From positions 1 to 52,184 of IMG/VR virus record IMGVR_UViG_3300036852_000533: a stretch of 52,184 bases of DNA; one strand, given 5' to 3'. The notes under the pieces are model-generated. The model worked only from the letters and a program-made list of their open reading frames with translations. It did no database searches and was not told the origin of the DNA. This DNA is from a virus. Shown here in pieces: positions 28,374 to 37,265 of the stretch (position 1 is its first letter; each line of letters starts with the position of its first letter). Made by a program: the position numbers and the translations under genes.

Positions 28374-31300
28374 GGAGTTTTTGCAGCTTCTTCCACTGGC
28401 GTTTGCTGCTTCAAGAATTGACGATACTGACTCAGGGCCACTTGCGCGTTGCCGTGCATCTTTTTACGTTCTTCCAGCGCGTCGGCGTAAATCTTTTTCT
28501 GATCGGCGGTCAGCGTGGCGTAGAACTTACGGTCGCTTTCCTGAGTCCCGGTAAAGGAGCGGTTGCCATAGTTTCGAGCAAACCGCTCCAGCTTTTCCAC
28601 ATCTGTCTTTCCTTCACGGATGGCCACGGCCATTTCTTGTGCTGCTTCCTTCGGGGATTGATATCGCAACGCGAGTTTGACCCCACGATACGGGTCTTTG
28701 TCCGGGTCGTAGATGAATTCCCCCGGCTCCACCTTGCCGCGCGCCTTGTTGAAATCCTGCGCCAACTTTCCGATGGTATCGGTGGAAGCGGAACGCCGCT
28801 CGGTGATACCGATGGAATTAAGGAAGGATTCCCATAAATTTTGCTCGCGCGGATTCAGGACGCCGCGAAGGGAAATTGGCACAATCGTTTTGCCTAAATC
28901 CTTTACCTGTTCCAATCTGGAACGAGTGCGTCCAAACGCATCACGCCCGGTCAATCCTTCCATTGCTGTTCGCCCATAAATCGGATTCAGGCGCGTGTAA
29001 AGAAACTGGCCCGGGTTCGTCGCCAGATGAAGCAGGTCGCCCTGAACGGTTCGCAGCGAGTACGCCTTTCCGTTGTGAACGATGTTGAAGGCGTTCTTGC
29101 GTTCCATGTGCCATTCGTCGTCCAGCACCTTGTTCATTATCCTAGCGGTGAAATAAAGCGTGGCCGCGCCCAATGCCAGCGCCTTGAATTGTTCCCGGCC
29201 ATACTGGGTACCCGCCTGAGCAACAAAGCGACTGCGTGCCTCCAGAAAGTCGGGCGCGAGTAATGCCAACCTAAGAACGTCCTGTGTGGTTTTGCTCCGT
29301 CCCAGCATTTCGTAGTTCAACTCACCAAAAGCCGAATTCATCTGGTTGGCCGTCAGATGATACAGTTCATTCTCGCCCAGTTTGGGATAGCTGGCGCGAT
29401 TGCGCTCCAGTGCGTGCAATCCTGTGGCTACTTTCAGGCGCGGAATGTAGCTATTGAACAACCAGTCGTTGTAGGCCTGAAGTTTCGGGCCAAGGCTGGG
29501 GATATGGCGCGTCAGCGATGATCCAGTGAGTCCTTCGCTGAACAACTCATAGCCCCGAGAATCACCCACAACCAGTCCGCCCCGAACCAATCCGCTCACA
29601 TCTGGATTCTGAAAATCAATCTCTTTGACGGGCTTGAAATTGCGGTGTTCCCATCCGTGAACCGTGATTTGAACCGGGTGGAAGCCGGACAAATCCAGCA
29701 TGGTCTGTTTGACCGTGCTGCCCAACGCCAATGCCCCGCGTCCGATTGGGTTTTGGCGCACCGATGAACGCTCGAATAATGTTTTTACCTGCTTGATAGC
29801 GTCGGGATGAATCAGCACGTCGCCCTGTACGAAGATCGGTTTTCCATTCTCGTCTGCCGTGGCCCACTTCCACTTACGCAGCGCCGGATGATCGAACGGT
29901 TTGAAGTCGCCCCGGTTGTTGGCCGGTGTCTCGGTGTCGGTGGGCTTGAACGACCGCTTGATAAGCGTGGCCTCCGTCTCGCCTGACTCGCCCTCAATCT
30001 TTTTGCCCATACCGCCCACGTCAATCATGGGCCTGCCGTCGGGCATCTTAATCTGCATCATCGCCTTGACCGCCTGTCGGTCGGCAATGGCCTTGTTCAA
30101 GGAAAGGTCGTAGGCGGCGACCCGCTTGATGAAGCTCTTGATGGGTTTCAAACCGGCGCGTTCGGCCTCAAAGTCGTATTGAAACACGCGCTGTTTCGCC
30201 AGCGCGGGACGCCCGGTGAAAATGCCACTCCGTAGTTCAGCGAGCACCTTCTGTTTCCACGGCGAATCGGCCTCATAGGTGCGATGAATGTAATCCTCAA
30301 TACCGTCCTCCAGTACCCCGGCGTCAATGGCATCCTGCAAACGCGACGCAAAGTAATTCTTCACGTTCTGAGCCAGCGTCTTTTGCTCGGGAGAAAGACT
30401 CTGTGCTTTTTCATATCCTGCTTTGTAACGAGGCTTTGTCTCTGCGGCACCAAGCGCAAGCAAATCGGGATTGCCGCCCGTGTCAATCCAGTTGGAAATT
30501 GCCTCTTGGTCTGTGGAGTTTGGAACGGCCTTTTCCGCGCTCTTGACCCACTTGCGGGCGGTCTGAGCCGACTCGGACAATGCCAGATGGCGGTCGCCAA
30601 GAGCGGCCTTCCACGAATCCCACACTGGATAATTCACCAGTTTGGCCTTGAGATATTGTGCGGCGGCTTTCAGACCCATCAGCCCTTGACTGACACCATC
30701 CTTCGCCTTCTCAACCTGTGCGCCCAAGTCAAATGCTGCCGATGCCTTGTCCGTGGCCGGAGAGGATTCCGCCAGCGTTTTGACTGCATCGGTAAGTTGC
30801 GCCAGTTCGGGCTTCAAAGGCTCTCCCGGCGTCGCCGCGCCCATGCCAACGACCTCTTTTACAAGTGGCGACCCGGTTGCAGGATCAAGCGGAGTGGTTT
30901 CGATTTCTCCCGGCGGCAGCGGGGAAGATGTATCAGTCCCCGCCTCCAACTCAGCCAGACGTGACTTCTGTGCCTCAGTCATTTCCCGGCCTTGTTCACG
31001 CTTCAAACGCAACCTGCCAAGCTGAGACGCATCGAAATCAGATAGCGGCTTGGCGAGCGACTCCGCTCCTTTGTTTGTCACGCTTGCGCGTTCAGCCTCG
31101 CCCAAAGTCAAAATTCCTTCACCGTGCTCGTTGACCTCAAGTTTACCGAGCGATTCGAGCAATGCGCGCCCTTGTTCTGTAGGCAAAAACACCTTTATCT
31201 GGTTGCTGCCCTGAACCTCCGCCAATTCACGAACGACTTTTGAAGCGATGCCGCGCCTTTGGAATTCCGGTTTGACTTCAATCGCTTCCAATACGCCGTC

Positions 31301-32686
31301 ATCGCTGACGTGCATCCAACCAGCGGGCTTGCCATCGGCAAGAATAATGTCGCCACCGTCTTGCGCTGATTCTTTGAGTTGCGACACCACACCGGCCTTG
31401 CGTAATTGCGATGGAGTTTTGTCGTTGGCGTAAGTTATCTTCTGTTCCGTCGCGGACGGGACAGGTTCCCCACTAACGGGTGTTAATGGCTGCCCGTCCG
31501 CGGCGGGTTCCTTGGGTTTTACTGGAGGAATTATTTCATCGCCGACTTGACCTGCGACCTCACCCGGTCGTGTGGGTTCTGGTAGCCTTGGCTCGGCTTG
31601 TGGCTGAATTCCTGCGCCACTTTCTTGGATGGGCACTTGCCTTTCGCCTTCCCCGGCGAGTGGGCGCACATCGCCATGAACTTCTGCTGTCGGCTCGATA
31701 CGGCTGGCATTGGGTTCTCCTTTGGTTTTTTCTCGCAGCTTCGCGAGGTCAGTCTTGAAATCTTTTACCAGCCCCGGACTTGCTCCATGCTTGGCCAGCA
31801 ATCCACCCAGCACCAATCCGCCAGCGCCGCTCAACCAGAGTTCTGTCGCCTTTCCGGTGTCGCCTTTTTCAAACGCATCCGCCCCGGCGATGAGTTGTTC
31901 AGGTGAATTCTTGAGCATGTCGTAGGCAAAGAAAGAGGCAATGGCGCGTTGTGCGGTCAATCCAAGTTTGGCCGTTCCCGCCGTGGCCGCGCCTTGTGGT
32001 GACAAAAAGAAATTCACAAACCCGGCAATGGCGTTGTGCGCTCCCGCAAGCAGGCGTTTGGGCGTGCCGTCGGGCAGCGCAGAAATGGCCAGCGTGAACG
32101 GGCCAACGACGCCAATTCCTGGATGGTCACTTTCCTCGCCGGATGGCGTGATGAATCGAAGATGCGGCGAGCCATCGTCGTAAAACTCGAACTTGGCCAG
32201 TCCGATTGGCGCTTTGGCCGTTTCGTGGACGAACCGCGTGAAGGCTGATGGCGGCTCCGGTTCCTCAATCGGCATCCCAGCCCCGGCCAAAATGTTCGCC
32301 AGCGTCGGTTCGATCTTCTTTTCCGGCGCGATGGTTTCGCGCGCGGGCGGCTCGAACTTCATTCCAATGGCGGCAGGAAGTTTTGGCTTCGGTGGTGGTG
32401 CAACGGGAAATTCGGCGGCAATCGGCTTCAAGGATGAATCGTCCAACGGCTGAAACAGCGTCGGGAATTGTTGGCGCGCGAATGGATTGGCCGCTGACAA
32501 TTCTCGCTGTTGTATTTCTTGCTCTGGCGCTTCCACTTCGCGGCGAAAATTTCCAAAACCGGCGTGTGGGGATTGCGCTACACTGGTTCCGAAAATCTCT
32601 GACAGTTCTTCCTCGGTCGGCGGTGAATCGCCATCCAAGGTGAAGCTTCTGCCTGTTTCGGGATCGCTAACATCGTAGGTTGGCAT
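28370..32686 (-). CDS. Large internal virion protein with GNAT domain
   Basis: This protein (1,438 aa) starts MPTYDVSDPETGRSFTLDGD-S, an N-terminus recurring in large phage internal or ejection proteins. A hydrophobic helix pair lies near 213-300 (LLAGAHNAIAGFVNFFLSPQ, GAGGLVLGGLLAKHG). At about 418-528 is a GNAT acetyltransferase domain with the acetyl-CoA motif VKPEFQRRGIASKVVREL (QRRGIA at 476-481). The second half is long helices typical of injected proteins. No transglycosylase motif could be found by eye. It is the largest gene of the tail block. Ejection function is inferred from size and place. Confidence 0.7.
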   Translation of the reverse strand: MPTYDVSDPETGRSFTLDGDSPPTEEELSEIFGTSVAQSPHAGFGNFRREVEAPEQEIQQRELSAANPFARQQFPTLFQPLDDSSLKPIAAEFPVAPPPKPKLPAAIGMKFEPPARETIAPEKKIEPTLANILAGAGMPIEEPEPPSAFTRFVHETAKAPIGLAKFEFYDDGSPHLRFITPSGEESDHPGIGVVGPFTLAISALPDGTPKRLLAGAHNAIAGFVNFFLSPQGAATAGTAKLGLTAQRAIASFFAYDMLKNSPEQLIAGADAFEKGDTGKATELWLSGAGGLVLGGLLAKHGASPGLVKDFKTDLAKLREKTKGEPNASRIEPTAEVHGDVRPLAGEGERQVPIQESGAGIQPQAEPRLPEPTRPGEVAGQVGDEIIPPVKPKEPAADGQPLTPVSGEPVPSATEQKITYANDKTPSQLRKAGVVSQLKESAQDGGDIILADGKPAGWMHVSDDGVLEAIEVKPEFQRRGIASKVVRELAEVQGSNQIKVFLPTEQGRALLESLGKLEVNEHGEGILTLGEAERASVTNKGAESLAKPLSDFDASQLGRLRLKREQGREMTEAQKSRLAELEAGTDTSSPLPPGEIETTPLDPATGSPLVKEVVGMGAATPGEPLKPELAQLTDAVKTLAESSPATDKASAAFDLGAQVEKAKDGVSQGLMGLKAAAQYLKAKLVNYPVWDSWKAALGDRHLALSESAQTARKWVKSAEKAVPNSTDQEAISNWIDTGGNPDLLALGAAETKPRYKAGYEKAQSLSPEQKTLAQNVKNYFASRLQDAIDAGVLEDGIEDYIHRTYEADSPWKQKVLAELRSGIFTGRPALAKQRVFQYDFEAERAGLKPIKSFIKRVAAYDLSLNKAIADRQAVKAMMQIKMPDGRPMIDVGGMGKKIEGESGETEATLIKRSFKPTDTETPANNRGDFKPFDHPALRKWKWATADENGKPIFVQGDVLIHPDAIKQVKTLFERSSVRQNPIGRGALALGSTVKQTMLDLSGFHPVQITVHGWEHRNFKPVKEIDFQNPDVSGLVRGGLVVGDSRGYELFSEGLTGSSLTRHIPSLGPKLQAYNDWLFNSYIPRLKVATGLHALERNRASYPKLGENELYHLTANQMNSAFGELNYEMLGRSKTTQDVLRLALLAPDFLEARSRFVAQAGTQYGREQFKALALGAATLYFTARIMNKVLDDEWHMERKNAFNIVHNGKAYSLRTVQGDLLHLATNPGQFLYTRLNPIYGRTAMEGLTGRDAFGRTRSRLEQVKDLGKTIVPISLRGVLNPREQNLWESFLNSIGITERRSASTDTIGKLAQDFNKARGKVEPGEFIYDPDKDPYRGVKLALRYQSPKEAAQEMAVAIREGKTDVEKLERFARNYGNRSFTGTQESDRKFYATLTADQKKIYADALEERKKMHGNAQVALSQYRQFLKQQTPVEEAAKTP

Positions 32687-32687
32687 G

Positions 32688-33446
32688 TCATCGCGGAGTT
32701 ACAAGGAAACGGCCTACCCGCATCGCATTGGTGGACGAAGCCGGCCCTGTGACCCTACTCGTCCGGTTGGTCATGGAAAGAAACGGCGGCACGTTGGTCC
32801 CTTCGACGACAAAACGAGGATTTATCGTCTGCCGTACAGTTTCAGACTGCGATGCCGTTGGCGGCTTTGGTGGCGCAAATTTCCCCTGCTTTTCCAGCCA
32901 TGCTTTTGTAAGATCAGCCTGCTGTTTTAGCAGGTCGGCTTCTTCCTCCGTCTCAGCGAGTTTCACGGCCTCCATCTGGGCCTTCCAGAGCGCCGTGTTG
33001 CGCTCAAGGGTGGTCAGATTGGGCGGGCGTGCTTCCTTGGTGGTCGCGGCGACCGGCTGGGGATTCCAGCGTTGGTTGTAAGCCGACCACGCCTCATTCC
33101 CCGCTTCCGGGGTGTAAGTGTCAACCAACTGACTTCCGACAACGGGCTTGCCTTCGCTGTCAAATTGGTCCGGGACGTTGAAGAATTCGCGGCGGAATCG
33201 GTTCCTTTTCAAACCGGCGTCGGTTTCGTAAGCCTGCGCGTAGTCATCCGCCTTTTCCGCCGCCAAACGTCCCGCCTGTTCAACGGCGTTAGCGTCCACC
33301 GGGCCGTACTTGTCAAAAGCTCTCCCGGCGTAGTCGGGCCGGTCCCACGCATTGTAATCCATCGAGGAATAATCCTCGGGCGGTTGCGCTTCTTCCTCGG
33401 GAACGAACAGCCCGCGATGGCCGCGTATGGTGACTTGAAATGGCAT
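32688..33446 (-). CDS. Internal or injection protein, 252 aa
   Basis: The protein is helical and charged in the middle (AERLAAEKADDYAQAYETDA-like, LAETEEEADLLKQQADLTKA), with Asn/Pro-rich ends. Tight spacing to the large virion gene (two bases) and to the next gene suggests co-packaging with them. It resembles the minor internal proteins that accompany the portal in podovirus-type phages, but no family was recognised. Confidence 0.55.
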   Translation of the reverse strand: MPFQVTIRGHRGLFVPEEEAQPPEDYSSMDYNAWDRPDYAGRAFDKYGPVDANAVEQAGRLAAEKADDYAQAYETDAGLKRNRFRREFFNVPDQFDSEGKPVVGSQLVDTYTPEAGNEAWSAYNQRWNPQPVAATTKEARPPNLTTLERNTALWKAQMEAVKLAETEEEADLLKQQADLTKAWLEKQGKFAPPKPPTASQSETVRQTINPRFVVEGTNVPPFLSMTNRTSRVTGPASSTNAMRVGRFLVTPR

Positions 33447-33449
33447 GGG

Positions 33450-34181
33450 TTAAATATTCCCGTAAGTGGTCCAGCGCGGGACTGCACTGTTTGGATACGG
33501 ATCGTAAGCAGTCGGGCCATAACCGAATCTGGGTGCCGGGCTATCGCTTTTTCCGCCCGAACCACCGCCAGTAAAAGCCGCCCCGTAAATGGTGCGGCGC
33601 GGTTCGGAGGTTCCAGGCATCTCATAACCCGCCTGTAAAAAGGCCAGAACGTCGCGCATCTTTTGCTCCCGTTTTTGTTGCTCCAGTTGTTCGCGTTGCA
33701 GGCTGAGATTCTGTCCGAACTGGCTGCCGCGCTGGGCCAGTTCATCCCGGTTCAAGCCAAGCTGTCCGGTTTGCAACGCCAGATTGCCGCGCGAGATTTC
33801 AAGGTTGCCAAGACCCAATTCCCGGCGCAAAGCGTTCTCCGCGTCAAACTGGCGACGGCCCTCCGCCGTCGTGGTGTCGAACTCGCGGGCGCGTTCCTGA
33901 CTGGCGATGTCGAACTGGCGTCGGCCTTCCGCCGTGCTTACGTCAAATTGACGCCCGCCCTCGGTCAATGCGCGGTTGCGATAGTTCAAATCTCCCATGC
34001 CCAGATCGCGGCGCAACGACAGATCACCCTGTCCAAGCTCCCGCTGCAAACCTGTGCTCTCGTTGAACTCGCGCGCTTGCTCCAGATTTTGAATCGGCAG
34101 CGCCCACCGCTTGTAGGCGATTTCGTCGGAGTTGTTCCGGGCGTTGAGCACCGGGCCAAGGATGGAAAGCAGGTCAATCAT
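33450..34181 (-). CDS. Virion protein with heptad-like repeats
   Basis: The protein (243 aa) carries repeats of the type AEGRRQFD (three copies at about 84-121) and related RELGxGDL/RNLALxxG units, each about ten residues. A helix-rich N-terminus (LLSILGPVLNARNNSDEIAY) precedes them, a Gly/Ser-rich tail follows (GGGSGGKSDSPAP). Such repetitive helical proteins are found next to internal proteins in tailed phages. The repeats are encoded by matching DNA repeats at about 33860-34000. Confidence 0.55.
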   Translation of the reverse strand: MIDLLSILGPVLNARNNSDEIAYKRWALPIQNLEQAREFNESTGLQRELGQGDLSLRRDLGMGDLNYRNRALTEGGRQFDVSTAEGRRQFDIASQERAREFDTTTAEGRRQFDAENALRRELGLGNLEISRGNLALQTGQLGLNRDELAQRGSQFGQNLSLQREQLEQQKREQKMRDVLAFLQAGYEMPGTSEPRRTIYGAAFTGGGSGGKSDSPAPRFGYGPTAYDPYPNSAVPRWTTYGNI

Positions 34182-34183
34182 AA

Positions 34184-34888
34184 TCAGTAACCTCCCATGC
34201 TGCGACCTTGCGGCCTCGCTGGAAGCCGGCTCGTATCAACCGCCGGCAAGCCGGAGAATCCGGAGCCGTAATTGTTGTACCGGCTGGTGTAAAACGCATC
34301 GCTGGGCGACCATGCGTTTGTGTACCGGCTGTAATCGTTAAGACTGAAAGTTGAGGGATCAACACCATAAACTCCGCCATCATCTCCGGTGAATCCTCCC
34401 CCGCTTCCCCCCACACCACCCAGCAATCGGTTGAGCAATTCCTTCTGTGTGTTCCATTGTTCTCGGTCGAAGCCGAGCGTCTGGCCAAATTCCGAACCGC
34501 GTTCCGCCCGGTCTGCGGCGGATTCCTGCTGGCTGATGTCCTGCCCGCGATAGCTCGTCATCGGGCCACTCACGCCGCCTATCAAGGCGAGCAACCCTTC
34601 CAAGCCCTGCCGCTTGCGCTGTTCCGCCTTCTGGCCGTACAGGTCATATCCCCGGTTGCGGACGAACTCGCTGCCGGGCATCCCGCTACCGACGCCGAAA
34701 TAGGCGTTCTCCGTGCGGGTCGCATCGGCGGAAGGCAGACCGTTCAAAAGCTGGCCGACATTGCTGCTGGCCGAACTTGTCAGATCGGCAAAGCCGGGAA
34801 TCAGTTGGGAGAAGTCCGCTCCAAGATTGCCCGCGCTGCCCAGACCGGGAATCGCGGGACTCAGGTTGACACCTTTGAGTTTCGCCAT
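34184..34888 (-). CDS. Virion protein, Gly/Ser-rich, 234 aa
   Basis: The protein begins MAKLKGVNLSPAIPGLGSAG and is rich in Gly, Ser and aromatic residues (NGLPSADATRTENAYFGVGS, GVGGSGGGFTGDDGGVYGVD, YTNAWSPSDAFYTSRYNNYG). It contains a central helix (AEQRKRQGLEGLLALIGG). Composition and position fit a minor head-tail or tail tip protein. Three bases separate it from each neighbour. Confidence 0.5.
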   Translation of the reverse strand: MAKLKGVNLSPAIPGLGSAGNLGADFSQLIPGFADLTSSASSNVGQLLNGLPSADATRTENAYFGVGSGMPGSEFVRNRGYDLYGQKAEQRKRQGLEGLLALIGGVSGPMTSYRGQDISQQESAADRAERGSEFGQTLGFDREQWNTQKELLNRLLGGVGGSGGGFTGDDGGVYGVDPSTFSLNDYSRYTNAWSPSDAFYTSRYNNYGSGFSGLPAVDTSRLPARPQGRSMGGY

Positions 34889-34891
34889 AAA

Positions 34892-35911
34892 TCAAATCGG
34901 GTTTCCGATGCGCCCCCCCATCACACAATCCACCAGCACGGGCGTCTGCTGAGTGGGCAGCTTGTCGCGTAACTGGAAGTTCAGTTCGCGCACGGCCTTG
35001 AGCCATTTGATTTCCGCCGCATCATCCTGATTCGCGTTCTCGAAACGAATCGCCTGCATCCCGAACTTCAACGCCGACCAGTTGTCCAGCAGCAGAAAAT
35101 CATTCTCGTTTCGCAGCGGCAGAAATTCCAGCTTCACCAGCGCGTCGAGATAAAACCGTTTCACTCCGTTGCTGTCCCGGCAATCGTCCGGCAGACAGAA
35201 GTTAAGCAACCGCGAGCGGCGGCGCCGCGGGTTCGTCTCGTTCGGCTCGAACACTGCCAGATCGTGCAGCAAATCGGTGGTCGCGTCATATTCATAGAGA
35301 TACGCCATGCCCTGAGTGGCTTCCCGAATGATGCTGGTGATTTCCGTCACCCGGATGGATGTGGACACAAATGGCGCGGCGGCGGTCAAAGTCAGACCAT
35401 CGCGCCACTGGCCATTCACCTTTTCCTGCAAGGGCTGCCCGCCAAACTGTTTGCCGTAAAGCGTGATGGTCTTGCCCACGTCGTTGCGCTTGACGACGTA
35501 GTAACGGATGAGCTTGCCTTCGCTGCCGGTGATGTCGTTGTGAGCCGGCCCGGGATTCGCGTCCTCCGCCACCAGTTCGGACCCGAACGAGAAATTTCCA
35601 TTGGGACCGTAACGATAACCCGCCTCATGCACTCCCATGATTTGATACCACTTGTTCTGCATCCAAGCTTGTCCAGTGCGGCAGGACCGCAGGCCCAATA
35701 CGGTGCCCACGCAGCGCGGCCAGGTGATGTAACAGCCCGTGAGACAGAAGCGAACCAGTTGCTCGGTGTCGTACCAACCTCCCCGGCGCAGGAGCCGTTC
35801 CTGAACCTCGTTGAGCAGCCCGACAAACTGGGCCGAGTCCGCGCACACCCCGGCCACGTCTTGCAGCGAACCGTTGACGCGGGCTTCGGCGAGTGTAAAT
35901 CGGTACGACAC
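34892..35911 (-). CDS. Tail tube or head-tail connector protein
   Basis: This 339-residue protein contains ARVNGSLQDVAGVCADSAQF and LLNEVQERLLRRGGWYDTEQ near the N-terminus, a helical pattern found in podovirus-type head-tail adaptors and tail tubular A proteins. The middle is beta-rich (ITLYGKQFGGQPLQEKVNGQ). The C-terminal helix (IKWLKAVRELNFQLRDKL) is also typical. It lies between fibre-type and internal-protein genes. Assignment as adaptor is based on pattern and place. Confidence 0.6.
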   Translation of the reverse strand: MSYRFTLAEARVNGSLQDVAGVCADSAQFVGLLNEVQERLLRRGGWYDTEQLVRFCLTGCYITWPRCVGTVLGLRSCRTGQAWMQNKWYQIMGVHEAGYRYGPNGNFSFGSELVAEDANPGPAHNDITGSEGKLIRYYVVKRNDVGKTITLYGKQFGGQPLQEKVNGQWRDGLTLTAAAPFVSTSIRVTEITSIIREATQGMAYLYEYDATTDLLHDLAVFEPNETNPRRRRSRLLNFCLPDDCRDSNGVKRFYLDALVKLEFLPLRNENDFLLLDNWSALKFGMQAIRFENANQDDAAEIKWLKAVRELNFQLRDKLPTQQTPVLVDCVMGGRIGNPI

Positions 35912-35955
35912 GACAGTTGTTTCAGTCCAGTTAGCGTTAAAGTCAATTCATTTCC

Positions 35956-37263
35956 TCATGTGAGAACGTGGATGCCGGTGTCGAACACGAAATAAACCCG
36001 GCTGTTGGCCGTGCAATACGCCGCCATGTTGGAGTTCAATCCGTTCGGCATTGCGATGGTCGTTTCCAATGTTGCCGGGTTGGTGGGGGTGTACACCTTG
36101 ACCGCCCGAGGGTTGTTGGAAGCGATACCGAGATACCATCGGGACCGGCAAAGATGATCAGCCGCTCCGATCAAATTTTCCGGCACACCCAAGCCAATGC
36201 TGCCCACCACCGTATCGGTCAACGGATTGATGATGTGGGCGGTGTTGGCATTTCCCCGATGATTGGACACCAACAATCCGGCGATGGCTGAATAAAAGGT
36301 AAAACTAACCCCCTGGGTGAAATCCAGTACCGGAATAGTCACCGAGCCGCTCGCAGTAAGACTGGCGGGATTGATGACCTGCATGTTGCTGAAACTGGTG
36401 GCCAGATAAATCCGGTCGCTGTTGGATGCGTAAGCCAAAAAGCCATCGGTGGCCGTGCCTGAATTGTAAATGGTGCCGTCAAAAGTTCCGCTGGCGCAGT
36501 TAAACGCGCACACATGTCCGCTGCCAGGGATGGCGTCAGAAATGTAAAGCCGGTCCCGCAGCGCATCATAAGCCAGTCCAAACCAGACCTTTTCCTCCGG
36601 GAAGTTTATCGTGCTGACCGCCAGGGTTGCTGGATCAATGATGTGCAGCAGCGCGGTCGTTCCCTCGCTCACGGCGTAAATCTTGTTCTGGCCGGAACCG
36701 TAGGAGATTTGATTGATACCTTCCTGCCCGGCGAAAACCAATGTGTTGACGACCGTGTTGGTCGCGCAATCCACGACAAACAGGCTTGGATTGGTCGTCA
36801 TGCGCTGACCGACAAACATGCGATTGTCCTGTGGCGCGTAGGCTATGCCAAACAGGGCGGCGCCACCCGTGGCAATGACGGTTTCAATCGCGGGGGTGCC
36901 GGAACAATCTCCGCAGTGCAGGGCGCCATCCATCAAGACACTGTTCACAAATTCATCCAGCGCTGCCTGCGCCAGCGCGTTCGCCGCCGCCTTGGTTGCC
37001 GCCCGGAATGTGTTTGCCGCTCCGATCAGGCAATTCAATTCCGCATCGAGGGTGATCCACCCGGGCAACGTGCCGTCAAAATTGAGGCTCTGTTCATCGC
37101 CGCAGTCCACACAGAACTGCACCGGGTCGTTTCCGAAACGCGCGGGAGGTTCGGGTGGAAGTGCGGGCGGCAATGGCGCGGGCGGCAAGCCTTGAAGATT
37201 GTAACTTCTGAGATCGTCCGGCGGGACGCAGATCAATGTGTTGCAACGGCGGCAAGCACTCAT
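35956..37263 (-). CDS. Beta-propeller tail protein with shared CxxC/GTLPGWITLD module
   Basis: From ATG 37263 the protein has 435 residues. Residues 1-45 contain CRRCNT and a Pro-rich linker. Residues about 50-120 hold a module also found in the next gene: FCVDCGDEQ, GTLPGWITLDAELNCLIGAA and AANALAQAALDEFV. The rest (about 130-435) is a YncE-like beta propeller: LFGIAYAPQDNRMFVGQRM, TNTVVNTLVFAGQEGINQIS, AVSTINFPEEKVWFGLAYDA. Propeller proteins at this place are usually tail or fibre parts. The start follows the neighbour's stop by two bases. Confidence 0.65.
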   Translation of the reverse strand: MSACRRCNTLICVPPDDLRSYNLQGLPPAPLPPALPPEPPARFGNDPVQFCVDCGDEQSLNFDGTLPGWITLDAELNCLIGAANTFRAATKAAANALAQAALDEFVNSVLMDGALHCGDCSGTPAIETVIATGGAALFGIAYAPQDNRMFVGQRMTTNPSLFVVDCATNTVVNTLVFAGQEGINQISYGSGQNKIYAVSEGTTALLHIIDPATLAVSTINFPEEKVWFGLAYDALRDRLYISDAIPGSGHVCAFNCASGTFDGTIYNSGTATDGFLAYASNSDRIYLATSFSNMQVINPASLTASGSVTIPVLDFTQGVSFTFYSAIAGLLVSNHRGNANTAHIINPLTDTVVGSIGLGVPENLIGAADHLCRSRWYLGIASNNPRAVKVYTPTNPATLETTIAMPNGLNSNMAAYCTANSRVYFVFDTGIHVLT

Positions 37264-37265
37264 AA

